Shown: one piece after another, positions 22,935-35,290 of the stretch
Position numbering within the stretch: the stretch's first letter is position 1
Layout: the number at the start of each line of letters is the position of its first letter
DNA from: Coffea arabica
Lineage: Eukaryota; Streptophyta; Magnoliopsida; Gentianales; Rubiaceae
Length of the DNA: 64,000 bases
Direction of reading: 5' to 3'
Assembly (NCBI RefSeq): GCF_036785885.1
Contig: NC_092322.1
Span: 18,250,466 to 18,314,465, forward strand
The notes under the pieces: generated by a model
What the model was told of the DNA's origin: nothing
The model's input: the letters and a program-made list of their open reading frames with translations, nothing else
Database searches by the model: none
Made by a program: the position numbers and the translations under genes

Positions 22935-23760
22935 GATCATTTGTAAGTATTGTAGGATACTATAGTAGCAATTGATGGCACCCATATTCTAGTGTGTCCC
23001 CTACCGGGACAACAAATGGCCTGCATTAATCGACATGGTACTTAGTCGCAAAATCTTTTAGCTGTTTGTGACTTCGACATTCACTTCACACACACACACA
23101 CATATATGTTGGTAGAAGGAAAGTGTACACGATGCACAAGTGTTAGAGGATGCTCTATTGTACCCATCTGATTTTCTAATGCTACTCGGAGGTGGTATGT
23201 TATCTTTAACTCATTATTTTATATAATCCTAATTTGATGGTAAAGATTTAGAGTATTATCACCAATGCCAAGCCGTCTACGTTTTAAGCAAGTAGTATCT
23301 TGTCGATACTACATACAAGAATGTTTCCAAATTTTCTATCTCCATACAAGAATGTAGGCTGAGCGGGCTTGAAAAAGAAGTTATTTAATATGCGTTACTC
23401 AGAGTTTAGAAATGTCATTGAATGAACCTATGGAGTATTGAAGAAGAGATTTGCGTTCTTAAGGGGACCAATTCCCAATTTTTACATGATCATTTAAGTA
23501 AGTGTTGTTATAACTTGTCGTGCATTACACAACTTTATTAGGCTGAACCAATCGGCCAACTCCCACTTTCATTTCTATGAGCAAGAGAATGTTGGATTGG
23601 AGCATGATATGGAGGTGCCACAATGCCAAATGCTTCTTGAGCTGAGGTTGCAACATGGAAAGCAAGGTAGGACTCAATTGAGGAGTGAAATGTATGGAGC
23701 GCAGCGTTGAAGAAGGTGCTAACAAATCAAAAATAGGAGTTGTACGGATCAACCGATATT
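22935..23760 (+). pseudogene. PIF/Harbinger (DDE_Tnp_4) transposase pseudogene
   Basis: The plus strand reads AIDGTHILVCPLPGQQMAC, INRHGT, stop, SQNLLAVCDFDIHFT at about 22,967-23,085. This contains the first catalytic aspartate region (AIDGTH) of PIF/Harbinger transposases. Near 23,385-23,460 a frame gives LKKKLFNMRYSEFRNVIE, stop, TYGVLKKRFAFLRGPIP, the conserved region with the catalytic glutamate (NVIERTFGVLKKRF in the family); the arginine codon CGA has become TGA. The middle section is shifted and partly deleted, and a CA/TA microsatellite (about 23,089-23,106) interrupts it. It is a dead copy with several stops. Confidence 0.75.
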
Positions 23761-25397
23761 GTAGTTTGTTCCTTTTGTTAATTGTTTGTGGTTCTTAAAT
23801 AGGGTACAATGTGTGTCGAAGAATTTTTTCTTAATAGGAATAATAGCCAATTAGGTTTGTATGTGGCTAGGGTGTGCATTATGGCATTTTTCATTTATCT
23901 ATGGCTTAGTGATTTTCCCAATCATTTTTGTAGGTTGGCCGTTTGTCTTGGTATGCATGATAGTACTCCTATCGTCAATATATCAGTCAACTTAATTATA
24001 TAGTTGATTGGGTTCCAAGTGTCGACAAGGGATTAAATAATCATTTATGCTGTCCAAACAATATTTGGAATAATCATTTATGTTGACCAAGTGGTTATTT
24101 GGTGCTTTGAGTTTGCACAAAAGTTAACAAATAATTATAAGGAAAAATGCACCAATCGTAACATTCTCTAAATCATGTTAAAATGGGAAAATGACCAAAT
24201 TCGTCCCTAAACATTTTTTCTAGTGCTAATTTGGTCCCTAACATTTATTTCTATCCAATTTGATACATGAATTTAAATTGCAGTTCCAATTAAGCATCTC
24301 CACGGCAGCACCACCACTTAAAAGCACTTGAACTTCTAATTTAATAGCTAAATAGGGGTATTTTGGGACCTTCAAGTATGGATGGTACTAAAACCAAGTA
24401 AATCAGAAAAAAAATCATTAGTTTTTGTGGTTTTTTAATATTTAACACTTTTTTAAGGTGCTTTTAAAATTTTTATCTTAATTTCTTTCCCCTTCCCCTA
24501 CCTACCTCTCTCCCTTCCCGCTACCCTCACCATTCCCCTCCTTGCCATGGTCATCACCCTCTCCTATCCCCTTTCCTTTTTATCTACTATTTTCCTCCAA
24601 TCCCTTTGCTAACATTGCATCTCTTGATCTCTTCCTATTAAAGAAAAGTCTAGCAGATAAAAAGCCAAAAATCCTATATTTAAGGAAAGGAGGATAGCTC
24701 AAATATGGCTGGTCAGTTGGACACATATCAAAAAGACTTGGTACAATTGCATAAGTGATACAAAAAGGATTAAAACTAGTGATACCAAAAGGATTAAAAC
24801 TAGTCAGAGAGGTGAGCTTTTGGGAAGTAAAAGATCAGAGACCTAGCAAGAAAAGGAAGTTTCTGAAATTCCATAACCATGTAATTTTTCTCGCATATGC
24901 AGAAATTTAAGAACCCTTTTTCTTAAATATTGCAAAATACTTTCAAGAACTTAAGGTAAAATAGAAACCAAAATCAAATCTTTGAAAAGATGGGGTTAGA
25001 CTCGATCATGAAAACAAGAACATACATAGCACAACCCATATCCTCTGCAAAAATTATAGATGGCTATTGCACAATTAATAGATGGAGGTCTAGCCGCCTT
25101 TGCCTTTGCATTCCATTCCAAAAACCATATCTTGCATTCAAATGATTAAAAAGATGACTGAATAAAAGCATTTTGAAAGACCCAAGTTCCATTATAAGTC
25201 TCTAGCTTTTCTATTCAGTTTGTTAAACTCTTTCTCAATCTCAATGCCTTGGGATTTCTTATCCATAGTATACTTCCAATTATCTTTGTCATCGTTGGGT
25301 TTCCTGAATGTCATCAAGATATATCATTTCCTCGGACAATTGTCCTTCAAAAGAAAATTTTACAACTATTGCACTTTGCTTCTCATGTCCTATAGCA
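23761..25397. other. intergenic, no gene; repeat-like phrases
   Basis: No supported gene. About 24,185-24,300 contains a phrase family (AAATGACCAAATTCGTCCC, then TTTGGTCCCTAACATTTATT) like that found at 39,050-39,145 upstream of the DER gene; it is probably a shared dispersed element end. A 24-bp unit, AGTGATACAAAAAGGATTAA plus a few bases, occurs twice in tandem around 24,757-24,803. Confidence 0.4.
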
Positions 25398-25426
25398 CTA
25401 GGAGGTATAAAACGCGCGATGCGCGT
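25398..25426 (-). other. Helitron A 3' terminus (hairpin plus CTAG)
   Basis: Perfect 6-bp stem ACGCGC/GCGCGT around GAT, 10 nt, then CTAG. The terminal CCTCCTAG is shared with element B. Confidence 0.8.
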
Positions 25427-25849
25427 AGGTGACTAAAGATAATATGCCCTGCCAAATATGCGAATTAAGGGAGTGATTGAATTTTGGTGCATTCTTCTTT
25501 TATCCAACATTGCATGCAAGTTCTTTTTTTTTTTTTTTTTTTTTTGTATATCAGTATGAATATGCATGGCAGTTGATAGAGGGAAAAATATCACTGAGCT
25601 ATATAGATTAAGGTTGATAATCCAAAAGTCCATTAAACTTCAAGGCAATGCAAAGACTTCAAATCCATTGCATTACATGAATTTGGCAACGATGATGATA
25701 ATGTACCTGGCTGCTGCACTGGATAGTAAAATCACAAACTATATAGCGAGGTATTCTCTACATATTCAGAAAACCTAATAACTTGCAGGTTGAAGCTTTG
25801 TAAGTTGATGCTATATCTTTTTAGATTCATCACCCGTGGCTTCTGATGC

Positions 25850-27075
25850 TTCAGCTGTGGCTTTGTCTCTCCCAGTTTCTTCATAAGTTCAGCTACAAGA
25901 GCGACATGCCCAAGGCAATCAGTAGTTCCACGTCCCCGTAGTTTATCCTCATCAATGCTCAGCAAAAAAGGATCAAAATTCTGAGGCATAGATATTGTCT
26001 TAGACTCTAAATACAAAACACTCGAATACTGAGGAGACAAAAATTTATACCCAGGTCAAAGAGCAGAACTCAAACTTAGTTTGTTTCCAACCCCTCTATT
26101 TACTTCCTTGAAACCTTGGAAAAAGATAATTACAAAGACAGGTTCTAGCTAAATTCCATAATCATGCCCTCGAATTAAGAAATAGCTGGTTAAATCGCAC
26201 TTTAAATATAAGTTACGAGTTGAAGTAATTTTGTTTTGATGGAATACAATATTTGCAACAACAGAATGAGATACCCATTAGTTAGTAAGGTTAATGAACT
26301 CATTACCCCAAATCATAGCACGGGCCTCATAAAACAATACAGAGAGCCAAAAATTTTCATTAAGGTACCAATTTAGGACTCAAGATTTAATTTTCTTATA
26401 GTGAACATCCTTAGACTACAAATCAGTAGCTACCGTAAAATAAGACTTGCATACATTCAATATCTACCAAAAATTAACTAAGTTCCATAGCTCGTCATTG
26501 CATAACTACAATTTCCATACGAGGTTCAAATTCCTGGGGAAAATGGATATGTTTGTAGCATTGTACATGCAACAGTGAGATCTAACCATAATAACAATGA
26601 AAAGATTTAGAAAAATATTGCCAGTGTATAAAAACACAAAAAAGTCTCCAACTTTAAACCTTGCACTATCAAATTTAAACTTCCAATCAAAGAAACCCCT
26701 TTCATCATCAATTAAAACAAATTTTTTTTTTCAGAATAGAGAGAGAGTTGCAAACTTAAAGTAAGAAAACCCAATTAACATATACCATTTTCTTTTGTCC
26801 TCATTCTGGCAAACTCACAACACAAAACAAATTTACGATCAGTTCCAGTCAAACACAAGACAAAACCAATCATCAGAATGTAAGAAAAATGCCAAAATGT
26901 AAAATCAGATTAGAAATAAATTACTCAAAAAAGCTAAAAGTTCAAAATTTGTTACCCAGTCAGAAGGGTTGGTAGTAACAACATCCATATGCATTCCAAC
27001 AAAGGAAAGAATTTTATTGGGCTCAGTTCCGGGAGGAGCTTTGCTTCATTTACAAAACCACCCCTTGAATTGCTG
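25850..27075 (-). pseudogene. captured acetylornithine deacetylase fragment (two exon pieces)
   Basis: Minus strand. The first piece (about 27,070-26,956) reads PPGTEPNKILSFVGMHMDVV, TTNPSDW, then a GT donor. The second (25,980 to about 25,850) reads NFDPFLLSIDEDKLRGRGTT, DCLGHVALVAELMKKLGETK. Together these match the central part of plant acetylornithine deacetylase, an M20-family metallohydrolase of arginine synthesis; GMHMDVV and GRGTTD carry metal-site residues. The splice sites around the intervening ~975-bp region are still GT/AG, so genomic DNA was captured. There is no start, N-terminus or rest of the enzyme. Its 5' edge is fused inside one exon to PPR sequence. Confidence 0.75.
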
Positions 27076-27725
27076 GACACCATGCAATTCCATTTCTTGA
27101 AATATTGCAAAAGCTTTCTCCCAGTCATCTGCATACGGAAATTCCACAAGACATTTAGTTTGAGCTTCTTAATATCAGTAATTTTAAGCCAGCATATATG
27201 AAATAGTTTGAGATAGGATTTTACCAGCAACACTAAATGCATGTAGCATAGCAGTATATGTGACAACATCAGGATGAAAACCGGCCATCTTCATCATGGA
27301 AAACATTGATTCTGCTCCAGTAAGTTGACCCTGAGAGAGAGAGAGAGAGAGATTTAAGTATGGAAGAATCTAATTACAGGGACAGTAGTCACAAATCGAT
27401 AGTCCTTGCCTGTTTACTCTAGGCACATATAGCAGATGAATACACCTCTTGTGATAATGGAACTTTGAGGGCCAACATTTCATTGAGAAATTCAAGTGCA
27501 TTAGAGAACTTTGACATCTTACAGCAACCACTTATCAACACATTGTAAGTGACAAAATCAGGTTTAACATTATGTTTCCTCATCGACCCATATACCATTA
27601 TTGCTCTATCAAAGTCCCCAAAATTCATGTAACTTCCAATTTGCAGAATTATATGCAACCGTGTTCAATTTAATGTGCCGCAACTCAGCAGCTCGCAATA
27701 TGGATTCAATCTTCACTTTTCGCTT
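27070..27725 (-). pseudogene. captured pentatricopeptide-repeat gene fragment
   Basis: Minus strand, three exon pieces. First (about 27,725-27,410): KIESILRAAELRHIKLNTVA, then after a 1-bp insertion GSYMNFGDFDRAIMVYGSMR, KHNVKPDFVTYNVLISGCCK, up to EVYSSAICA and a TAG where tyrosine is expected. Second (27,330-27,225): GQLTGAESMFSMMKMAGFHP, DVVTYTAMLHAFSVAG, followed by GT. Third (27,128 to about 27,075): DDWEKAFAIFQEMELHGVQ. The 35-residue PPR pattern (VTYNVLISG, VTYTAMLHA) is clear and resembles EMB2654-type organellar PPR proteins, though the exact parent is uncertain. The donor after the first piece is GC rather than GT. The third piece runs directly into the deacetylase fragment. Confidence 0.75.
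27333..27352 (+). repeat. GA microsatellite
   Basis: Ten GA repeats in the intron between two captured PPR exon pieces. Confidence 0.9.
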
Positions 27726-28084
27726 TGAAAATATAGGCTAATCCACAAAAGCTCGAACAAGGGAAATAAAAAAAATGGAAAAAACATCAGAACAAAGAAG
27801 GTGGTACCTTAAAAAAGACAATGGAACCAAATTCAGGGGAGAAAAGTTCCTCTGGTACGCACCTCACAGTGGGTTCAGCAACCAGTTGTCGGAGTTCAAG
27901 AATGCGATTCTAATGGCCGCGATTCTCACCTACAAAAACAGAGCAAGCGGGGAAAGATGATTCTGCGCTACCAACTCTATCTTAGATGGAGCATAAGAGT
28001 CCAGAAATTAAAAATCATTCCAGCTGCAACCCAAAAAAAATGAAAAAAAATTCAATGCAATGAAGGTTTATGGAACCCCAAAAG

Positions 28085-28700
28085 GTAAAAAAATAGCTGG
28101 GAAAATAACACAAAAAAAAACAAAAACCATAAAAGAGAACAACGGAGGCAATACCTTAAAAAAGCCGAACAAAAACAACCGGTGGAAGATACTTCTATGC
28201 TACCAACCCGCAAGAATTCTAGCCGCAGCAAAGGTTAAAAAAGAGCAAATGGCGGGAGTACTGCCAAACCACAACCATTCCAGCTTAAAATCGATGAAGA
28301 AACAACCGGGAAAAATAGCACAAAAAATCCATAAAAAAAAGAAAACAATGGAGGCAATACCTTTAGAAGAACGAACAAAAAAAGAAAGCGCCTCGCAGAA
28401 GATACCTCTATACCACCAAACCGCAAAAATTCCATCCACAGCAAAACGAAAAGGAAAAAAAAAAGAGGGAACGACGGAAACCATTACGGCTTAAAATCGA
28501 TGAAGAAACAACCGGGAAAAATAGCACAAAAAATCCATAAAAAAAGAAAACAATGGAGGCAATACATTTAGAAGGACGAACAAAAAAGAACGCGCCTCGC
28601 AGAAGATACCCCTATACCACCAAACCGCAAAAATATCATCCACAGCAAAAGGAAAAGGAAAAAAAGAGGGAACGACGGAAACTATCAATGTTGAAGAGGA
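28085..28700. repeat. ~206-bp tandem repeat, three copies, in Helitron A
   Basis: The phrase TCGATGAAGAAACAACCGGG starts at 28,291 and again at 28,497, a 206-bp spacing. A more diverged copy begins near 28,085. Copies 2 and 3 are close to identical. All are A/G-rich on the plus strand, giving spurious open frames on both strands. A shorter ~35-bp repeat (GGGCCGACGAAACAAAATGA) follows at about 28,944-29,010, next to the 5' end. Confidence 0.8.
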
Positions 28701-29057
28701 AAGAATGGCTCTAGTCGAAAGAAAAAGTCCATTAATCGTCCAGCTCCATCGAGTACAAAAAAAAAAAAAAACATGACTCAGCAAAAACAGTACAACCACA
28801 GCAGAGCAGAGCTGGAGTGGAGTGGAGAGCAGAGCTGGAGTGCAGCGGAGAAAAAAAACAAGAGCGGTAAATTTGTACAGCTGTCCGTTGAGTAGAATGA
28901 CTCAGCAGAACCAGGTCTTAAATTCTGGCACGTGAGTACTACGAGGGCCGACGAAACAAAATGAGCCTCAGGGCTGACGAAACAAAATGAGCCTCAGGGC
29001 CGACGAAAAGAGCCTCAGACCAAAACCACCCCTTTGCTCTTATTCTATATATGTTGA

Positions 29058-29248
29058 AAATGGTAGAAGGGAAAGGTGGGTGGCGGCCAATGGAGTTTGG
29101 TGGTAGAGGAAGAAGATAACTCAAAATTACCAAAACACCCTTATTTATTTAGTCTATTGGAAACTAAATCAATTTTGTGTGGTGGCGACGCCGTGGAGGT
29201 CCTTTACTGGAATCGCAACATAAGTTCACGTAGCAAATTGACCAGAAA
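29058..29248. other. spacer between Helitrons A and C
   Basis: 191 bp between the 5' end of A and the 3' end of C. No gene. Confidence 0.5.
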
Positions 29249-32049
29249 CTAGCAGATGTTCACCATGCTTGCGCATGGTGGAAAATCATAATTATGCCCA
29301 ACCCAGTTTTGGCTAATAGTTATGAATATTATATATGAAAAAAACTACATAATATTGTTTTAAGTATGTTAATGTGTTAATCTTTTAAAAACTAAGTCAT
29401 CAATAAGAACAATATTTTTTGTTACAGGATATTTAATAGGGTTAATCCACAATTGAATAATAGCTGGACACCGGTCAATTTTGATATTCACAGAAAAGAA
29501 ATTAATTTGTTGTATTTGACTTATTATTTAGTAAAACAAATGTATCATAAAAGCTAAGAAATGGATAATTAGACTTTCACTGCTACTGGTTAAAACTTAT
29601 CTATTTATCTTTAAAATACAAGACTAACATTACAAGAATTACCATCCACATGAAAATAATCTCTATAACAATTGAGCTTCTGACTGCCAACACGATGTAG
29701 GTTATCATTTTTCCAATTATCTCGCTGCCTTGCCTCTTCTTGAATAGCAACATCAGCATCAGCCTCCTCTTCACCACGGCTCAAGTTCTCCTTAGGACCT
29801 TAGCCAATGTGACAGTAGTCAATTTCAATAATAATCAACAACCAAAATGTGAACAACATTTTTCAGTAAAACCTCTTGCACATATTTTCACCTAAAAAGG
29901 AATCAAACCAAGATAGGTAAGATGAGTAAAAATAAGTTTCAAAAACAAAAGAAGAGCTATTTTTTGGATGGATGCAATGAAGTATGAAAATTTTTAGATA
30001 GTGCCTACAAAGTAAAAGAGAAATATAATAATGATGAAGCAATATGATCCATTTCCAGTTAATGATACATAATTTATAGTCTGTAAAAAAATGACAATGT
30101 TATTACTACTCCTACTCATTGTTTGAGACATCTCACAGATTGCCTTTTGTGAGCCAAGAGTTGTATACAAAACTACATAGTAGATAACCACGAAAAAGAA
30201 AAAAAAAATACAAAATCAAATCAGCCGAAAATCCAGAGAAAAAAATAGCAGGAAAAAACTTTAAAATCAAATGACTTTTCCCACTTTCAAAATTTCTAGA
30301 TAATCTTTTCACAAGTGACCATTTGTTCTTGATCATTCGAAAGAGCTAGGGAGTAAAACCCCCTGAAGTAAAGCCAACTAAAATGCATTGAATATTTACC
30401 ATGCTCAAGAACAAACTCAAGGAATAGAGTAACTTTCTGCTACATTGCACAAAAGCCAAAATTTACAGCCTTAAAGCACCACATAAAATTGAGAAATCCC
30501 TCAAATTTAAAGAAAGATGGCTAACTATTTTCTTTAGCGATCAAAGAAAATATATAAAAAGTACTTTTCAGTTCCATAAAACTTACTATTCATCCACTGA
30601 GGAATGTTAGTAATCCATGACAAAATCTTCAAACGTGAAACTACAACACTGGAAAAAAAAACTAATAACAAATCTAAAAGGAAAAAAAGGTGCCAAGAAA
30701 ACAGGAGCTCCAACAGCGAGACATTTGCATGTTATTCTTGCTGAAGAAAAAATATTGGTTGAAAAGGTAAAGGTATTACCTTTTAAACTTGAATTCCATC
30801 ATTGATACATAAGAATAGGGTAGAAATTCACGTGAGAAGAAATTATCTAAAATTTGTCAATAATGGTCTGAGATGCTATGTGCCAATGAAATATTAGGAA
30901 GAAAGGACATATAAAACATATTGCAAGAGAGTAAGTAATTAGGGCATAATGGAAAGAAAAAATTTTGCATTTCTTATTTACTTGTCAAACAATAAAATTA
31001 TTTGTTCATCTTGAATTTTACCATTGGAAATTAAAAATAGTAAAAAACTCGTGTGAGAAGAACCTTTCTAATTTTTCCCGTTTTTCCTTTTAGACCTCCT
31101 AAAATTTTTCATTAATGTTTTGAAATGCTCTAAGCTAAGGAGAAAGTAGAAGAAAGGAAAAAATAGATAAAATATACGCAATAAAATAAGAAATGAGAGC
31201 ATACAAACCTTACCTTTTAATAAATTCTCTAACGTAAATTGCAAACTTTAAATAAACAATAAGGGGACACATATTTCTGAAAAAAAAGTTCCAACAAAAC
31301 CCACAAAAAATGAAATCTGTCAACGAAATTGTTTATGAACGTAAAAAATCTAGATATGATGGGTACCTATATCAGATTTTCCACATCTTAGAAGAGGGAC
31401 GAAGGTTCTTGCTCCTGCGTTTGGAGAGACTGAATCAAAACAAAGAAGGAAAATGTTACAGAAAAAAAAGAAAAAAGAAAACAAGGACATTAAACATAGG
31501 CAAAAGGGGTGAAAGTTTACCATGATTACATTTGGGGAAAAAATGATTCAGATGACTGAGATGAATCAAACATCTTCCCCCTTCATCCTTGTTTCCCCTT
31601 TACTGTTATTTGAAGAGAGACCTTGAGAGGAATCCGCCATTAACAAAGAAGTGAGGAGGAATGGGTGAGACAAAGGTGTCACCTGCGTTTTTTCTATTCT
31701 GTTCTGGCAGGCAAACGAAGAGCAGGGGAAAAAATTTTGAGAAGTGAGACTTTGAGAGAGTTTCTGAGAGGAGGGAGGTGAAACATTTGAGAAGTGTTAT
31801 TTGGCACATTGGACAGAGAGTCCCAGCAGACGCATGCTTGCTTTTTTATGCTTTTCATACAGACATGCTAAACCCTTTTAGTTCCAAGACAACAAAAGAA
31901 GAGCCTTTCTATTAATCTCTTTTGGATTCCAACACACAAAAGAATATTCATCAAAACAAAAAAATTCTCACACAAGACCACGTGCAATGCACATGGAGGA
32001 CGACCATGCTTTGGCAGCCCCTTCCCGGTTTATATACATTCTTTAAATA
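29249..32049 (-). mobile_element. probable Helitron-like element C
   Basis: Minus strand. The 3' end is CTAG (29,249-29,252) followed by a host T, preceded by 8 nt and a hairpin with 8-bp arms CACCATGC/GCATGGTG (29,261-29,280). The 3' end differs from A and B, so it is another family. The 5' end is not seen cleanly; sequence just left of element B (minus strand TATTTAAAGAATGTATATAA, then ACCGGGAAGGGG) resembles Helitron 5' regions, so C probably reaches about 32,049. There is no Rep/helicase. One possible captured exon lies at 29,613-29,805. The remainder is AT-rich with no recognised gene. Confidence 0.5.
29613..29805 (-). pseudogene. possible captured exon, unrecognised
   Basis: A minus-strand frame of about 60 codons reading GPKENLSRGEEEADADVAI, then QEEARQRDNWKNDNLHRVG, before a TAA near 29,613. 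Composition (acidic, charged, one W) is more protein-like than the surrounding AT-rich DNA, but I do not recognise the family and there is no start codon. Confidence 0.25.
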
Positions 32050-32078
32050 CTAGGAGGCAAGAACCGCGCGTCGCGCGG
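32050..32078 (-). other. Helitron B 3' terminus (hairpin plus CTAG)
   Basis: 7-bp perfect GC stem with a single-base loop, 10 nt, then CTAG and a host T. Confidence 0.85.
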
Positions 32079-34314
32079 TAGGGATGAAATTGTGAACGCC
32101 CAGCTCAGTATGATGAGCTGGAATATGAAAAAGGAGAAAAATGGAGCTAACAAGGAATTTGTAAAACAAGGGTTGAAGCAGTAAAAGAGGAAAGCATTGA
32201 AAGATCAAGAAAATGGTTCATATCATTGCCGAACATAAGCTCCATAGTGGACCTGTCCAATTCAACTGTCGAAACCACTTAAACACAAAATGTCATGCCC
32301 AGATTTCAATGCATGACTCTTTAATAATTTTTCAAATTAAGAATTTTTATTTTTCTTTCAAAATTTTTTTCTATGTCTATTACATCTAAACTATTAATTT
32401 TGTAATCAATTATTCTTATTTAGTAGTAAGAGGTAAACAATAACAAACTTTAAAAAAATTATAAATTAATTTTAATATTGTCATTCCATCAAATATTTAT
32501 CTTTTTTTATCATACGCCTTTGTTAGCTTCCATTTTGATTTTGAGTGTCATGAATAGGTGGTATAGGATTGCAGTATTTTTTAAGTCCTAACATTTTTTT
32601 GTATTTTATTTAGGCCTATTATGAAAAGTATTTAAATGCTAGTTATTGGCCTGTAAGATTTAAGCTTAAATTTATATTTTTCAAATTATTGTATTTGTAT
32701 GTATTTGATCATGACTGCGGCACTGTCCTAGCATACTCAATATCTTCTAATGTAACATAGTTACTGTATAAAAGGTTACGCCTGTGTTACTATGGTACCA
32801 ACTTATCATACTTTTATTAATAAAAATATTTTGAGGACTAATGTTAAGAAGAGGAATAATCAGAACGAGGGAAATAATTTACATTTTGTTCTTTTCGGAG
32901 ATTTTTATCGAGCAACAAGGTGTTTAGACGAGAAATTGCAACTACCAAGATTAAATGACAAGCAAACTTCTATGCAAAATATTATCTCATCAACAAATAA
33001 GATTAGAATAATGAAATGATAGAAAACGAGTTTTAAAAATTATTTATCATCATAAGGAGCATCAATCAAGTGGTTCCCGGCTCCCTTCGTTCCATACTTT
33101 ATTTTTGGTTCTTTTTCTTTTTTTGTTGTTTGAGAAGGGGGGGAGGGTTTCAGTTAGAGGCAAAAGCCTAGTTACATAGGAATATTACACCCATCTAAAA
33201 AAGCCTGAAGAGCTAATTTTTCTGCTTTGATGGTTTATTGAAATGCTTAAGATTGCAACCATCACACTGGATAAAAAAAATGCACCATCCAAAATGCTAT
33301 TCAGGCCTGTAACCAAAGTTAGCATCAACTTTATTGCTAAACATCAAAGGCTAATAAGTACATTCCATTGGAACATCTATTATCAAAGCTGAACATCAAA
33401 CTGAGGTAACCGAAGTACATTCATTATTAAAGCTTGATAAGTCCATTGTCAAAGCTTGAAGCGATAAACAACAGCAGCAACTTGCTGAACATTAAATTTG
33501 CAGCGGGGTAAATCATCAGACGGAAAATGCAAAGTGCCATGGATACAACTTCTCTATCCCTTTTTGATCGAACACCAGCAAACTGAGGTAAGGTGCATGA
33601 GGCTCTTTCCAAGGAAGCCGGTGATAGACGAGTTCTGAGCCAGCTCTGCGAAACATTGGTTTTCGATCTTAATTGACAACCCAAATACAATACATCACAA
33701 TAAGCACGACAAAATGGCAGTTTGGTGGGGAAAAAATAAAACCTGAGGATTGTGTTGGGATCCGTGACAACAGCACCATCAACCTTAATCTGCAGCCAAA
33801 AATAGCACTCAACTTACAGCAAAACCCAGCCAGCCATGTAGTCGGGAAATTTTCAGAATTTGGACAATGGTACCGAGAAGAATCAAAACCTGTTTGTTCT
33901 TTATTCTCTACAACCAACTGCTCAATTATCAGTACATTAAGAAATCTCAAAATCTTAACACAAAACTGCAGCTTATTCGGCAATTAGTGTCAGCCAAAAA
34001 GGGATATAGGGGAACGAAAAAATTAAAGAAAAATAAATAATTCTTTTGAAGGAAAAGAGAGAGGTAATCAAAAGTTGTATCCATGTGCCAATGATTCATA
34101 GTTCCTCACTAATGCTCGACTGGATACATATATAAGCATTTCAAGATGTAAAATCAACAAGGCCATAAGTCAAGCTAACAAGTCATTTTACAAGTTCCAA
34201 ATAAATTGCAGTTCCTTGGCATCAGATAAACAAAGAGAACAGGAAAAGAGAGAAATCTAGAGTCGTAATTAATTACTTCTTAAACAGCTGAATGACACAA
34301 TCTAGTGGGTGAAC
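32079..34314. other. Helitron B interior, no recognised gene
   Basis: AT-rich. Possible small exons on the minus strand include VDGAVVTDPNTIL near 33,750-33,790 followed by GT, and a conserved-looking stretch RAGSELVYHRLPWKEPHAPY at about 33,580-33,640 preceded by a CAG acceptor. I do not recognise either. A plus-strand frame at 32,792-33,019 has no known motif. Confidence 0.3.
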
Positions 34315-35290
34315 CTGTTTATGTTGAGGGCGTTGGCTCCTCCTTCAGGCTGAGCAAGCAGTTCAAGGCTTTGTAATGGAGGACCCAAATTTTCATCCTC
34401 TCTCCCTTGCACTTTTACGGTAACAATATGACCACAAAATCTTATGATAACAAACCCTAGAGTGGCAATGTCCTGCAATTAAAAGTTTTATAGATTCATT
34501 TAACTGAACTGGAGCAAATGAACAAGAAAAGGTCAAGATCTTCATTCAAAGGCATTGTTAATGATATCCTTAGTATTCTCTTACATGGGCAGCAGTATTT
34601 TCATCAGCTGTGATCCCCTTCAGTAGGTTCCTTTCAATTAACTTTTCTGTGTCTACATCAGTGGCCTGAGCCCCATCAATCTCAGTATCTACTTTGCAGC
34701 TAGCATCTAAAACATCTTTTGTGACAGATACACATAAATCTCCTACTCTCTCTGTACAACTTGTCTGAGTGCTTACAGCGGAACGAGCTAATTCTGGCAT
34801 TCGCATTACAAACTGGACAGCGGAAATAGCTCTACAAATGGCAACATCTACAAACAAGCAATGAAGAAGGAAAGCTTTTCTGTCTCGAATCTACCTCTCC
34901 ATTGCTATCTTGCATGGCATAGAAGCAAGAAATGAAAATTCATTAGCATAAGGTAGTAAATCACTTTTGCCATCTCTGCCAAGACCGCCTCCATTTCCTC
35001 CCCACCTTTCATCCTCAGTGGGAAGAGGTGGAAAAATAGAAGGTGATAATGCCACTACAGGGGGAATAAGCCATGTGTTAGCTCTGAAGCCATATGGGAG
35101 ATTTCCAAACTGCAATACCAGAAATTACAATAGAATTGTGAGGCAAAACGAATCTGGATGAAAAAGAAGATTTGTCATGGTACCAAGCAATAAACAGGAG
35201 CAGAAAAAGCTCGACAAGGAATAACAAAAATGGACAGATTTCTACACCTTGTTACACTCTGCAAAAGCTTTCATTACATCGTTATAGGCC
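34315..35290 (-). pseudogene. captured REC/CLU-type (TSS-like) gene fragment, three exons
   Basis: Minus strand. Exon 35,290-35,248 reads AYNDVMKAFAECNK. Exon 35,109-34,585 reads [20 protein letters not shown], then [23 protein letters not shown], stop, [17 protein letters not shown], and ends [15 protein letters not shown]. Exon 34,472-34,315 reads DIATLGFVIIRFCGHIVTVK and QPEGGANALNIN. This matches the CLU-domain region of plant clustered-mitochondria / REDUCED CHLOROPLAST COVERAGE proteins (cytosolic TPR proteins). All exon edges keep AG/GT sites, so genomic DNA was captured. A CAG-to-TAG nonsense change after MER disables it. Only a middle part of the large parent gene is present. Confidence 0.75.

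Larger units (their letters stand above)
25398..29057 (-). mobile_element. Helitron-like element A carrying captured gene fragments
   Basis: Minus strand. The 3' end is CTAG (25,398-25,401), preceded by a 10-nt spacer and a GC-rich hairpin with arms ACGCGC/GCGCGT (25,412-25,426); the next host base is T, as expected for Helitron insertion into AT. The 5' end starts TCAACATATATAGAATAAGA (29,057 downward), matching the 5' end of element B. There are no terminal inverted repeats or target duplication, and no Rep/helicase gene, so it is non-autonomous. It carries PPR and acetylornithine-deacetylase gene pieces, a ~206-bp tandem repeat near its 5' end, and a T-run (25,524-25,545). The 5' boundary is inferred: its outer neighbour is T, not the usual A. 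Confidence 0.7.

Noticed and set aside
28060..28799. Frames on both strands in the 206-bp repeat of Helitron A as proteins
   Set aside because: Purine-rich tandem repeat, open on several frames at once, no domain.
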